Program-made: the position numbers and the translations under genes
Part shown: piece after piece, positions 23,065 through 34,797 of the stretch
How positions within the stretch are numbered: position 1 is the first letter of the stretch
Layout of the letters: each line of letters begins with the position of its first letter
Origin: Arthrinium phaeospermum
Lineage: Eukaryota > Ascomycota > Sordariomycetes > Amphisphaeriales > Apiosporaceae
DNA: 64,000 bases
Assembly: GCA_006503535.1 (NCBI GenBank)
Contig: QYRS01000001.1
Location: forward strand, 1,922,001 to 1,986,000
Reading direction: 5' to 3'
Notes under the pieces: generated by a model
What the model saw: only the letters and a program-made list of their open reading frames with translations
What the model was told of the DNA's origin: nothing
Databases searched by the model: none

Positions 23065-24765
23065 ATGGCAGACTCATCGGATTCCTCGCCAAAGCGGCAC
23101 TGCTGGGAATGCCGTAGACGGTGCCTGGTCTGCGACTTCACCCAACCGGCATGCAAGAGGTGCATTGCATCCGGCGTCGACTGCCCCGGCTACAGCAAGG
23201 TCAAGCCGGTGAGGATCCAGTGGCTCCCGCCGGGTAAGGTCAAGTCGCGGCGACACAAAGCCGATGCTGCCGTGCCTGCCGAAACCGGCAGCAAGAAGGG
23301 CGATGCGCGCCTGATTGCTGCTAGGTCGATGGCTTTACCGCCGGAACCACCTCGTTTGGCACAGGACTCCAATCTGCGTATCTTGGTGGAATGTGTCGAA
23401 TACTGTGGGTACTCATCCTTTGGCCCATGCTTCATGATAGCATCACCCTAACAGTCTTTGACAAAGTCAATGCCTGCATACTACAGGATCTCCTACCGCT
23501 ACGGCAGCTGGGCCCGAATCCGCATCTGTATCGAGTCACACAGAGGCACATACAGGAGGCCGTATCGAAGCCCGACCACATCCGGTACGGGATCTTCTGC
23601 ACGGTGCTGAGCCACCGGATAAACAGGTCACGCGGGAGTCTCCAGATGCCGGACTTGGAAGAACGCTTCTTTCACTACAGGGGTATAGCCATCCGCTCTC
23701 TCAGCGAGCACCTATCAGATGAGAACAACCCACGAGGCGACGCCACCCTTGCCGGGATCATGACGGTTCTGCTCCTTGAAGTAAGTGACTAGCTCTCTTT
23801 CGGCGTATGGAGATGACTAAGATAGGAAACGTTTTCAAGCTCCACCATGGTGTATCACAGAACTGGCGCATGCATCTTGAAGTAATGCACCAGCTAGTAG
23901 CCCTTCGCGGCGGGTTTGAGAAACTAGCTGCCTCGGAGCATCTGGAGCAATTTGCTCATTGTCTCTGGCAGTACGTGGCTATCCGCTTACACCACCACCA
24001 CCATGATGGGAGATGCTGACTTGAAATAGCCTCGCGGTTATGGGCAATACGACTTGTCCTGCAACGAGCATGGATAACACCGAAATCCATCTTGAGACAC
24101 TCGAATTCGTCATGGAAAGGTACTCTAGCAACAACACGTCGTTTGGCTTTTGTGCGGCTCCCCTGATTGCAGCAATGATTCGCATCAACCACCTCCGCTG
24201 GAGGACGGTCGCCTCGGAGACCATATCAACTCTGGACCTTTGGCGAGATGCACACGAGATTCTCGGCCGTGTATACGACTTCTCGCCCGAGCGGTGGGCC
24301 GAGTCCAGGCTCCAATCCCAAGAGAAGTGGACCCTGGTGGGAAACATCTTCTGGGCCTCGGTAGCCCTCTACTGCATCTCGTCCCTGCAGAGCATCTGCG
24401 TGCCCCCCATCGAGATCGCGACGCCGGCCCAGCGCGCCACCCACGTCCAGTTCCTGCACCTGTGCCTGGCGGAGGCGGCCGAGACCCCGAGCCTAAGGAA
24501 TTGCATGCTGTGGCCGCTCGTCGTGCTCGGCGTCGAAGCCACCGGCTGCTGCGACAATGGTGCCGAGGTGCGGGCCTTCGTGGCCGAGAAGCTGGAGATG
24601 CTGAGCCGGCACTCCGGGACCTTTGTGCCCTTGACCGCCAAGCGGGTGTTGGAGGCGTTCTGGCGGTCCGGGGAGACGGCGTGGGATGCGTGCTTTGACC
24701 GGCCGTATGCTTTCACGCTGCTTATTTCGATCGATGTGCATAAGATGATATCCCCTGGTGGTTAG
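23065..24765 (+). CDS. Zn2Cys6 fungal transcription factor
   Basis: CDS join(23065-23404, 23455-23780, 23840-23970, 24030-24765), 510 residues. The zinc cluster lies at the extreme N-terminus: Cys13, Cys16, Cys23, Cys30, Cys33 and Cys40 fit the six-cysteine binuclear spacing, with an extra Cys20. Arg/Lys residues and CPGYSKVKPV follow. A basic linker (VKSRRHKAD) leads to the long helical regulatory region (QDLLPLRQLG..., HIRYGIFCTVLSHRI, LHHGVSQNWRMHLEVMHQLVALRGGF). That layout is typical of the fungal-specific TF2-type domain (FTFD, PF11951) rather than a sugar-type middle homology region. Introns are 50, 59 and 59 nt; the second acceptor was placed at 23839 because it alone keeps the frame. 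The target genes cannot be told from sequence. No obvious pathway cluster adjoins, though the terpene locus lies 8-13 kb downstream across the AT-rich island. Confidence 0.88.
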
Positions 24766-25109
24766 CGAGGTCGCTGTGGGTGTACTCAAGTGTTGTGTGA
24801 AGGAGATAATTAAACATACAGTAATAATGAGAGGATTTACTATTCTAGTAATCTCCCTTCAGAGTAATAATCAAGTCGTATATGATACATTTAATGTGGT
24901 GATGATTCTTATATTGCTCAATAGGTAGGTATCAAGGCAGCCATGATGACTACTGCTTGTAGTGTCTCAAAATGATTCATTCTCAATAGGCCCATCCAGT
25001 GGTATTAACCCCTGAAGCCCCTTCACAGGTTCAGTTTGCAATTTGAGGGCCCAGTCAACGTGTTGTGCCGAGAGCCACAGTGGACAGACGAACAGACCAG
25101 CGACATCCA
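24766..25109. other. Convergent 3' flank
   Basis: An AT-leaning stretch between the transcription factor and the minus-strand MGC protein. An alternative frame of that gene would run on to 24967 (ending GPIENESF). Otherwise nothing is seen. Confidence 0.4.
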
Positions 25110-25664
25110 TCACGCCCTCGATGATCGACGACCACACTCGCCATTTCTGCCCCGCGGCGGCGGTGGGTACCTCCAAGGATCCTCCGAAGTCCGATACGTC
25201 CTCACATTGCGGCGATGCGGCAGCTGCACCTGAGCATGCGACGGCCCCGCCCCCCTCGCCTCCCCCTCTCGAGCCGGCGCCGGCGGGGCGGCGGACCCCA
25301 TCCGGATGTGCTCGGGCACCACGGCGCAGCCGCGGCGGGCCCGCTCCGCCTGCTGGATCTGCTCGGCCCGCATCCGTTGGCGGAGCACAGCGGCCTCCTC
25401 GGCCTGCCACGGCTGCTGGCGGAGCGAGTATTTGCCCCGGCCGTTGCGGGCCTGGTGGCTGGACTCGAGCTTCTGTTGCTGGGAGAGCTCGTTGTGATAG
25501 AATTGCTTGGTCGTGCTGCGGGCCTCGCGCTCCGAGGTCTTGATGTCGGGGCGTCGGCGGTGGGTTTCGAGGGCGCGGTTCCGGGTTTGGTCTTCGCGGG
25601 GCTTGGGGCGCTTGGAGGGGCCGTTGGGCTTGAAGCAAGAGAAGAGGGCGCTGAGGCAACCCAT
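25110..25664 (-). CDS. Small basic protein with MGC (myristoyl/palmitoyl-type) N-terminus
   Basis: Single-exon frame of 184 residues with strongly G/C third positions. The start MGCLSALFSCFK fits N-myristoylation at Gly2 followed by S-acylation at Cys3 and Cys10, which would tether it to a membrane (inference). A charged, Gln-rich, helix-forming core follows (EREARSTTKQFYHNELSQQ, GRGKYSLRQQPWQAEEAAVL, RQRMRAEQIQQAERARRG), then a Pro/Arg-rich tail containing DPWRYPPPPRGR. I do not recognise a named domain. A second minus frame overlaps it and ends at 24967. A frame change near 25260, in a CCCC-rich run, would swap in that other C-terminus, so the tail is uncertain given the indel pattern elsewhere. 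Confidence 0.7.
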   Translation of the reverse strand: MGCLSALFSCFKPNGPSKRPKPREDQTRNRALETHRRRPDIKTSEREARSTTKQFYHNELSQQQKLESSHQARNGRGKYSLRQQPWQAEEAAVLRQRMRAEQIQQAERARRGCAVVPEHIRMGSAAPPAPAREGEARGAGPSHAQVQLPHRRNVRTYRTSEDPWRYPPPPRGRNGECGRRSSRA

Positions 25665-26120
25665 GGTGGCGGTGTCTTGGGTGGTATATTGTGGACAGGG
25701 GAGAGATGAGGCTCAGAAGGGATATGTGCGAAGATGAGTTATGAGATACGGTATTAAGAGGGATGCGACAAAAAAAAACTGAATCGGGCCGGTAGATATA
25801 ATGCGTGACAACCTTATCTCCGGTTACCTTCCTGTTGACGTTTCGGGCTATAGGTCAACGAAAACCTTAAAAGGGGGAACGGGCCTTAGTAAACAACGGT
25901 TCTATCTCTAGAATCAATCACCCGGTAAACGCTTAATTCACAGCAAGTCAATGAAATATACCCGGACAAACGAAGTTAATTCAGAACTATGCATTACACC
26001 AAATGGATGTGGTAAAGCTCTAAAATATAACCATTCTGTATAATCAACCTGCTTAGCCAATACTGCAGGTCCTCCGATGACCAGAAACACGAGATCCGAT
26101 GTGATCTTTCCCCTTCTCAC
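25665..26120. other. Intergenic region
   Basis: Promoter of the MGC protein, with an A-run near 25770, and flanking sequence that becomes more AT-rich. No gene is supported. Confidence 0.5.
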
Positions 26121-26243
26121 CTAATTTGAGGACCCGGTAGTTGATGAAGATGAGGTGGTAGTGGTAGAGGTGGTGGTGCTGCTGCCGGAGCTGCTGCTGT
26201 CGTCTTTGGAACAGCAGCTTCCTTGGTTCACCGGCGCCGACAT
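26121..26243 (-). CDS. Possible 40-residue Ser/Thr-rich microprotein
   Basis: A minus-strand ATG at 26243 opens a 40-codon frame: MSAPVNQGSCCSKDD followed by an almost pure Ser/Thr tract with two glycines, ending GSSN, stop at 26121. The codons in the tract vary (AGC, TCC, TCA, TCT, ACC, ACT), so the amino-acid repetitiveness is not just a nucleotide microsatellite. The CC pair and downstream Ser/Thr tract resemble small fungal proteins of unknown role. No intron or signal peptide is visible. Chance is possible. Confidence 0.35.
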   Translation of the reverse strand: MSAPVNQGSCCSKDDSSSSGSSTTTSTTTTSSSSTTGSSN

Positions 26244-26640
26244 ATTGACGTTTTGCTTTCGTGGGTGTTTGGTTGGGATCTCAGTGGCCTAATAAGCTTT
26301 GATTTCTTTGGTGTTTTCTGGATATCCTTGAGTGGGAAAAGGGCTGTTTGAACCTGCCGTTGTGGTGCCTTTTATAGGGAAATGACAGGGAAAGGTGACT
26401 TGAACCAACAGACTATGATGCATACTTGTAGTCACCTAAATCTCAAACACTGATATCATAATGACACCAATGCAGTCTTAATAGATGTATAAACCACGCA
26501 TGTGACCTTTATCGATTCCCGAAGGTTAAACTTTTCGGCTCGTTTTTCCCTAGTTCTATGTGGCTTTCCTTACTCTTTTTAATTATTCTAGTTACTGCAT
26601 GGAAATAGTTTCGAGCTATCGTAAGTAAATATATAATATT
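26244..26640. other. Transition into the AT-rich island
   Basis: Composition falls from ordinary to strongly AT within this stretch. No gene is seen. Confidence 0.5.
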
Positions 26641-29600
26641 AAACGTTTTATTTAAATGAAGTTAAAAAGGGACCACATTAAATACCCGCCTTATTATAAT
26701 GTTATAAATAAACTAATTATTTTTAATTAGATATTAATTAATTAATAAATACCCTTTAATTAATTAATTAATATTAATATATTAAGAAATACTATTAATT
26801 AATTAAATTCTTAAATTAGTTATTAATTAATTAATATAGTTAGTTTTTAATTAATTTAAGTTAAAATATTATCGATTCTTAATATATTTTAAAGCTTTTA
26901 ATTAATAAATCCCACGATATTTTTTTAGTATTTTAATTAAAATTAATAAGGGTTAAAGAGCCGGCTTTTAGCTTATAGTTTAACTTTAATTAATTAAAAA
27001 ATAATTTTAACGTTAAATGTTATTTTTAATACTATTTTAAATAATAAATAATATATTTAACTTATACGTTCTTTATTAATTTTATTAATTAATTATTTAT
27101 TTAATTTAATATTATTATAACGCCGTTATAATATTTATTTATTAACCTATTAATATAATTTAACCTCCCTCTTTTATTAATAAACATTTAATTATTTTTA
27201 TTATATAATATAATAATTAAACCCTTATTATTATTAAGAAAGTATAATCGATTTAAATTTAAAAATTTAGCCTCGATTTTTAATTAAATAAAAAAAATAT
27301 TAAATTTACTCTTTTTATATAATAAAATAACCCTTTTTATTAAATAAGTTTATATATAATAACTTATTAAATATAATAAGCTATTTATATATACGTTATA
27401 ATATTAAAATATTTATTATTAATTTAATTAAATCGAAATAAAAATTAATTAATAATATTAAAATTTTTTAATAATAATCTATTATAACGTTTTTAAACTT
27501 AAACCTTAATAATAATAATATAAGGTTTATATATAAACTCTATAATTCTTTTAATAAATAACATTTTTAATACCTTTTAATTAAATAAATTATTAATAAA
27601 TTTATTCCTTTTTATATTATTAATTCCTATTAATTCTAAACCTTTTATTATTATTTAAACTTTAAAATTAAAGCTTAATATAATATTTTTTTAAAATAAT
27701 ATTTAATTATATATTATTAATAAATTTAATAAATATTATTGCCGTATTATTAATATTTTAATATATATTAATTAAATATATTACGTTTAACGATTAAAAG
27801 ATAATTATAATAAAGCGATATTATTAATTAATTTAAAAAGGTATATAATATAAAATAAAAGATAATTATAATAAAGCTATTATTAATATTATAATAATAA
27901 AGCTTATTAATTTATATAATATTAATAAAAAATAAAATATTTTATTTTTAATAACGTTATTAATATAAATATAATAATAAATTTTATCGATAATATTTAT
28001 AAATTTAAAAAACATTATTAACGAGGTTATTATTTTAATTATATATTAAATTTAATAATTAAAGTTTTATTAAACCTTAATTAATTTATTTAAATTTTAT
28101 TTTAATATATATTATATATAATTAATATAAATAATAAAGAATAAATAAATAATAATATAAATTAATAATAACTTTATATTAAAATAAATAAATATTTTAA
28201 ATAATAAAATTAAAAAAATTAAACTTTTAATAATAATAAATAATAAGTTTTAAGCCTTTTTTTCGTTATAATTTTTAATTATAATTATTTATTATCTTTT
28301 ATAATATAAAATTTAAAATAAACCCGGAGCTCGCGATAATATTATATTTAATTATCGAAAAAAGAATTATTTATTTATATTATAATTTAAAATTTATTAA
28401 AAATTATTCGTATCGAATAATAAAATTTTTAAAATTAACGTATATAAATATCGATTTTATATAGGTTTTTAAAAAAAACTTTTAAAAATAAATATAAATT
28501 TTCGCGATATATATTACTTAAAACTTATAATTTATTTCTTTTTTTTATTATATATATATATATATATTATTATTTTTTATTTAATTTTAATCTTTTATAT
28601 ATTATTAAATATATATAACTATTTAAATTTTAATATTTATTTATATATATTATAGCGAATATTAATATTAATAACGACGTTATATTATATATATTTATAA
28701 AAAACGTTTTTAATAACTTTAAAAAAATTATTTTATTAATTATATATTATAACGCTTTAAAATTAATATATTTCATTAAATTTATTAATTAATTAAAATT
28801 AATATATCCCGATATTATTAAAATCGTTAATAATATAATATTTTAAAAATTAAAATAAAAAATAATTTTATATTTATATTCCTTTTTTATTATTTAATAA
28901 AAAATAAAAATAAAAAAAAAGATTAAAAAAAATAATAATTAATTATTTCACGATTTCGATAATAAATATCGCGTTTTTATAGAATTAAAAAAAGGTTATA
29001 CGAATATAAAATAAAAAACCGTATTAATTTTTAATTATTATTTAAAAACTCGTCGAAATAAAATAATGAAATAAATAATATTAAAACGTTAATAAATAGG
29101 AAATAAAAAAATTAAAATTAATAAATAATTTTTTAATAAATATTATTATTAATTTATTATTAATAAATTATTATATAATTAATTAATTTATATTTATTTA
29201 ATTTAATTTATTATATAAAAAGTAATAAGTTTTATATAAATTTTTTTTTAATATAAATAATAAATTAATATTTTTTATAAAACGGACTTTAATTAATTAA
29301 TAAATAAAAATATTTATAAATTTAATAATTTTAATATTTTAATTAATATCGATTATAAAAATTAACGTTATTAAAAGTTTATTAATAAACTTTATATTAT
29401 TATAATTATTATTAATTAAAACAATTATATTAATAATTTATTTTTATTAATTTAAAATATTAATTACGTTAATTTTACTTTTTAAAAAAAGCTTTTTAAA
29501 TTTATTAAAAATAATTAAATATATTAATTAAATATATATTATATAATTATTTAAACGTTTTAATTATATTAATATATTAAAATAATATATATTAAATACT

Positions 29601-31436
29601 TTTATAAATAAATTATTTAATATATTTATTAAAATTAATATCTTTTTTTTTATAAAAAGTAATACCTTTACCTTTTTTTAATTAATTAATTAATTAATAA
29701 TAATTAATTTATTCTTTTTAAAATTATATTAATATTAAAAAACTTTAAAGATTATTTTATTTAATTAAAAAATAATAATTAAATATAACGATATTTAAAT
29801 AGTTTTAAAAGGTTATATAATAATATATATTATTATTTATTAAACTTAAAGTTTATATTATAAAAATTAAAATAATATAAAAATAATTTTATTAATTATT
29901 TAAATTTAATAAAATATAATATTAATATTAATATTATTTAAATTAAAGTTAATAATTATTATATTAACCTTTATTTAATATTAATATATTATATTATTTA
30001 TATATTTTATTTAGTTTATTAATAAGTTTTTCTTTAAATACTTTTAAATAATAAATAACGATTAAGTATATAATATTAAATAAATAATTAAAAATATATA
30101 AAAAACTAAATATTAAAATTTAAATAAATTAAACCTTAAATTAATAATATTAATAATCCTTTTAACGTTTATATTTATAAATAGCTTTATTTCTTTTTTA
30201 TAATAATAACGTAATTAATTAATTAATTAAACTTATAATAATAAGTATAATAACGAATATATATAATAATATTTAAACGATATTAAACTTAAAAACATTA
30301 ATATATAAAACTTTATTAAATAATAGTATATTTATTATAATATATACCTTAAATTATTATAAATAGCTTTAAATTTCTTTACTATTTAATTAATATTTAT
30401 TAAATATAAAAGGTTATTTTCTTTAATTAATTAATTATTTATTAATTTTTATTCTAAATTTAATATTAATATTATAAAAAAGTTTTTAACGTTAAAATTT
30501 TAATATAAAGCCGGTATTATTAATAATATTAATCCTTTATTCTTTTTAATTATAAAGGAATTAAAATAATAAACTATAAAAAACTTTATAATAAATAAAA
30601 TTAAAAAGAGAGTTATTAATTAATTATATTTAAAAAACTTAAATAATAATAATAATAATATTAAACTATTAATTAAACCCTTAATTAATTCCCTTCTTTT
30701 TATTAATATTAAAAAAGTTTATTATTATATATATAATAATAATATCGTTTCTTTATATATTATTTATTAAATAAAAGAAAAGGCTTTATAATATAATAAT
30801 AATATACTTAATTTATTTAAAAAGGTATAAATTTAAACCTTATTAAGGTTATTTTTTTATTAATAACGAACTTTTTTAATATTATTAACCCTTATTAATA
30901 ACCTTTATTAATAATAAGTTTTATTACTTAATTAATAATAATTATTTTAATATATAATTAACTTAAATACCCTAATAAAATAAATCTTATTATTAAATAA
31001 TATCGTTACTTTTTTAAATTATATAATATAGTAATAATACGTTTCTTTTTAATTATTAAAAGCTTATTATATTTATTTTAAAGAAATTAAAAAAAAGAGA
31101 AGATTTAAATTTAAATTTTAACGTAATTATTTTTTTATTTTGTTTTTTAATTTTTTTAATTATTTAAACTATATTATATATTATTATTAATTAGAATTAA
31201 TATATATACTATATTATAATATAATAATAATAATAATATAATAATATTTTTAATATTAAGCTTTTTTAACGTTTAAAATATTAAAAAAATATTATAAAAT
31301 ATTAATTAATTATTAATTAATTAATTAAAGTTAATTATATTAATTATTTAACTAACTAATTAATATTAAATTTATTATAAGGGTATAGCTAATTAACTAA
31401 CGGTAACTAGTTTAGTTAATTAGTTTATTTACAATA
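26641..31436. repeat. AT-rich, RIP-mutated island (relic of repeated/transposable DNA)
   Basis: About 4.8 kb that is almost only A and T. For example 29161-29220 holds no G or C, and 28141-28200 holds one. No open frame of 60 codons survives. The residual C residues are mostly in CpG, CpT or CpC. CpA is nearly absent: those I found include about 26910, 27185, 27561, 28013, 28774, 28950, 29422 and 30296. TpG is equally rare (e.g. about 27739). Loss of CpA and its complement TpG is the mark of repeat-induced point mutation, which in ascomycetes hits duplicated DNA such as transposons. The original element cannot be named from what remains. Edges are sharp on the right (31400-31440) and graded on the left. 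Such islands are commonly heterochromatic. Confidence 0.93.
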
Positions 31437-32308
31437 CTACCTTACCGTTTTCAACCCTAAAGAAAGACTATATTTTCCGACCTCTATAGTACTAAGCTCA
31501 GCTGAGAAGGGACATACCAATATGCTGCTGTTAGAATAGGGGCTATGCAATTCTCTGTGGTCTCTACATCTTTGCTTGGCAAATTGATTCAAGTAGTTAA
31601 AGGCAAGAATTTTCATGGCAGTGTGCATCATATCGACATGGCTTGGCTCGCATATCCTCCGTAAAGGGCAATGAACAAGCCAAGACTCAGAAAGCTTACG
31701 TACGCGTAGGCATACAGCGCCAATGTCCCCTATCTGTTTGGCCCTTGTCCATGTAGTGTGACGTAGGCAAAAGGAATAGCTTGGCGGTTTTCATCGACAG
31801 AAAGGGTTTAGATGAAGGCGGGCTGTCAAAAAAAGCCCCAGACAGGGGGGAAAGCGGCTAAGATCTCGCTAGCGGCTTGGCGGACGCATATTCCTAATCG
31901 GGCCAAGCTGTTCTGCAAAAGCTGCAGGGGCTGACCCAACCCGACGCGTGGGCTGAAGCAATACCATACGAGAGGTTGTTGCCAATGGGTGCAATCAAAT
32001 GCATGTAGGATATCAATAAGCTGAGGAAATGTGTAGTAATAAGACTGGACGGGCAAGCAGGTCTTGGAACATATTTCGTTCCGTCATCATCCTCTCTCTT
32101 CGACAGACTACTTGAGAGACGGCAAGACGCCAAACGTTCTTTCTTCAAAGACGATATTGTTGAGACTGCTTTCTTTTCCATCTATTCCACTTCTGTTCTA
32201 TCTACTATTGCTCTGGTATTGATTGTCGAAATAGCATTGCCAGTATCATTTCACATTCTTACTCCGCGGCCGTATTAACACCACGAAAGATTCAGTGCAC
32301 AGCTCAAC
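31437..32308. other. Intergenic DNA between AT-rich island and RTA1-like gene
   Basis: Composition returns abruptly to normal at about 31440. Short minus-strand frames (31437-32181) have no motif. The last 100 bases are the leader and promoter of the RTA1-like gene. Confidence 0.5.
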
Positions 32309-33884
32309 ATGGCATATGGCGATCCTGGTAGGGTTTCCTGAGTTTTGAGTTTTGACTTTCGACCAACGGTTGCTAACATGGTATTCCCAGTCCCCTGGAG
32401 TTTGTATATCTACAAACCCAATGAGATTTTGCCCATCATCTTTGCAGTTCTCTACGCAATCTCAGCCATCTTCCATCTTTGGCAATGCCAGTACGTCCCG
32501 GCCGAGAGCGAACTCACACGTATTAACTCCTCGGAATGATTCAGACTGACGTTCCATGGTGTCTTAGCCGGTACAAGGCATGGAGGGTGGTGGGATTACA
32601 CCCTCTTTGCGGCATAATATTTGTTGTCGGATACGCCACTCGAGCCTGGGCCGCCACCGGTACGAATTACCTCTACGACAAAAACAACCCTGCATCTCTG
32701 GGCATATTCATCGTTAGCCAAGTCCTCATCTACTGCGCTCCGTAAGTATGATGTGCATTCCAAGGGAGAAGAAGTGGCAGAGACAACCCAGAGACTGGGG
32801 AGTGATCTCGGCTAAAGCATCGCGGCTGCTGACTTTGGTCCCTTTTCTCCAACCCACCAACAGCCCGCTTCTCGAACTCGCAAACTACCACATCCTGGCC
32901 CGTCTGTTCTACTACGTGCCATATCTTGCCATCATCCCCGGCCGCCAGGTCATGGGCATCTTTGGCGGCATCATGTTGGTGGTGGAAGGCCTTAACGGCA
33001 CCGGCGCGGCGCTGGGCACGAACCCCAAGATCACCAACACGTCGATCGGCACCGGCATCATGCTAGCAGCCAACGCAGTGCAGGTGCTCGTGATCGTGAC
33101 GTTCCTGGTGCTGGCCGGAATGTTCCACTACCGATGCGAGACCAGGGGGGCGAAGACGGGCATGGTGCCGCCGCGCGACCGTCGCGACATCCGCCAGATG
33201 CTGCTGACGCTCTACGTCAGCATGGTCGTCATCCTCGTGCGCTGCGTCTACCGCCTCATCGAGCACACGGGCGACAACCACATCGAGTACGACAACCCCG
33301 AGGCCATGAGGAAGGTGCACCCCTTCCTGAGCTACGAGTACTACTTCTACATCTTCGAGGCCGGGCTCATGCTCGTCAACTCGGCCCTCTGGAACGTCTT
33401 GCACCCGGGCCGCTTCCTCCCCCGCACCGTCCAGATCTTCCTCGCGCGCGACGGCCGCCGGGTCGAGGTCGCGCAGCCCTACGACTACCGCGAGCCTTGG
33501 CAGAAGGTCATCCACGTCCTGACCATGTGCGTCGCCTTCCGCAGGGACGACGGTAGTCCCCACCCTTCGCGCAAGGAGAGGGCCGGCGTGGTCGTCTCGC
33601 CCTCGGAGGGGGGCTACGACTCGGCCCGGCAGCCGCCCATGGCGTACGAAACTGCCGGCGACGCTCGTGACAAGTACTACGCCAACAACAACAGGAGGGA
33701 CCCGCCGCCTTCTTCCTTGCCTGTCGAGATTGTGCTCAATGTCCTTACCTTGGGACTGTACGGCGCGCTGTCTTCGCCGCGACGCAGGAACCGGCGCTCG
33801 CGGAGCTTCCAGGAACTCGGTGAGTACCCACTTGCTGACCGTCACGGGTCGCATGAGCGGCTGTGTGTGCCTGACTATCACTGA
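32309..33884 (+). CDS. RTA1-like seven-helix membrane protein
   Basis: CDS join(32309-32327, 32391-32490, 32568-32741, 32864-33884), 437 residues. The RTA1/RTM1 family comprises fungal seven-helix proteins linked to lipid translocation and to resistance to toxic lipids or drugs (7-aminocholesterol, molasses toxins). Visible: NEILPIIFAVLYAISAIFHLW (helix 1), a 19-nt first exon with only MAYGDP plus one base, GYATRAWAATG, LIYCAPPLLELANYHILARL (family-typical end of helix 3), RQMLLTLYVSMVVILVRCVYRLIE, and EYYFYIFEAGLMLVNSALWN followed by VLHPGRFLP. The last is the conserved E..Y.F....M...N..HPGR block. A hydrophilic Arg-rich tail follows. A GTGAGT donor at about 33821 could start another intron, so the last 20 residues are uncertain. 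It lies about 0.9 kb past the AT-rich island. Confidence 0.88.
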
Positions 33885-34797
33885 GTATGCGTGGGGTATG
33901 ATGATTACACTTGCATTGTACCTGTCTCGATTCAACCCTTTTTCCTTCTCGGCTCAGCTACCCACCGTCCCATATAATCATAGTTGGTCCTAATCATTTG
34001 TGTATCAAAACAGAAAGGAGGGAACCTCAGGGAACGACAAGGCATGCTGTGGAGATTACTTCTTCCGAGGAGCAGACGGGATAATGTTTCTTTACCCTTT
34101 CCTTATGTTTATTACCTCTTTCCCCCTTTATGTATGCTGCACCCACCCTTTTTGCTTGTAATTGATGTTAGCTAGTGCTTGGAAGCTTCAGGAGGTTAGA
34201 GTAGATTCTTATAAGAGGAATTGATAGTGATCTCTGCACCTCACAGGATCGCAGTTGCTACTCTACCAGTTGTGTTGCCCCTTGTCCAATGGAGTGTTGC
34301 AACGACCATCCGAAATATTTCCGGATCCGACGTCGGGGTCAGTGAAGCACCAGGAACGGAATGTCTTTACAACATGGAAGGTCAGAGATCAAAGACGTCC
34401 AGTTCATCAACAAGTCATGTTTGGGGCCTGCGTGTCATCTCAGACCCAACTGAAGAAACTCGCCAAGACTACACGCTCGAAAAGGCTTCCGATCAAGATG
34501 ATCATCAGGAGATAGTCCACATAATATGCAGAGACCAACCAACGACATTTTCCGCCCGCGGGGAAGCCCGCCCGGAGCCTTCTTATCACATCCCTCGTTG
34601 CATCCCTTGCTTGATGCTCCACCGGGTCGGTCTCAAGCGGAACCAACAACCAACATCATCAATACTCTTCCTCAACTTCTTTTCAAAACCACCGCAACTA
34701 CATCTAATTGCTCTTCAGAACTTCCGTCTTCCATGATTTCTCAGTATTTACAGCTTTGAGGCCCGTAAGCAACGTATACATCCAACCATCCAATACT
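33885..34797. other. Intergenic region, promoter of GMC oxidoreductase
   Basis: About 0.9 kb. A 171-codon plus-strand frame (34221-34736) lacks any motif and has mixed codon use; I treat it as chance. The 100 bases before the start codon are pyrimidine-rich. Confidence 0.5.

Noticed and set aside
26641..31436. AT-rich block as mitochondrial DNA insertion or centromere
   Set aside because: No mitochondrial gene or tRNA is seen and CpA/TpG depletion fits RIP better; 4.8 kb is short for a centromere, though a genome-wide view would be needed to exclude one.
33063..33935. 290-codon minus-strand open frame
   Set aside because: Antisense of the RTA1-like gene, which has the family motifs.
34221..34736. 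171-codon plus-strand frame before the GMC gene
   Set aside because: No motif; it covers the pyrimidine-rich promoter/leader and looks like chance.
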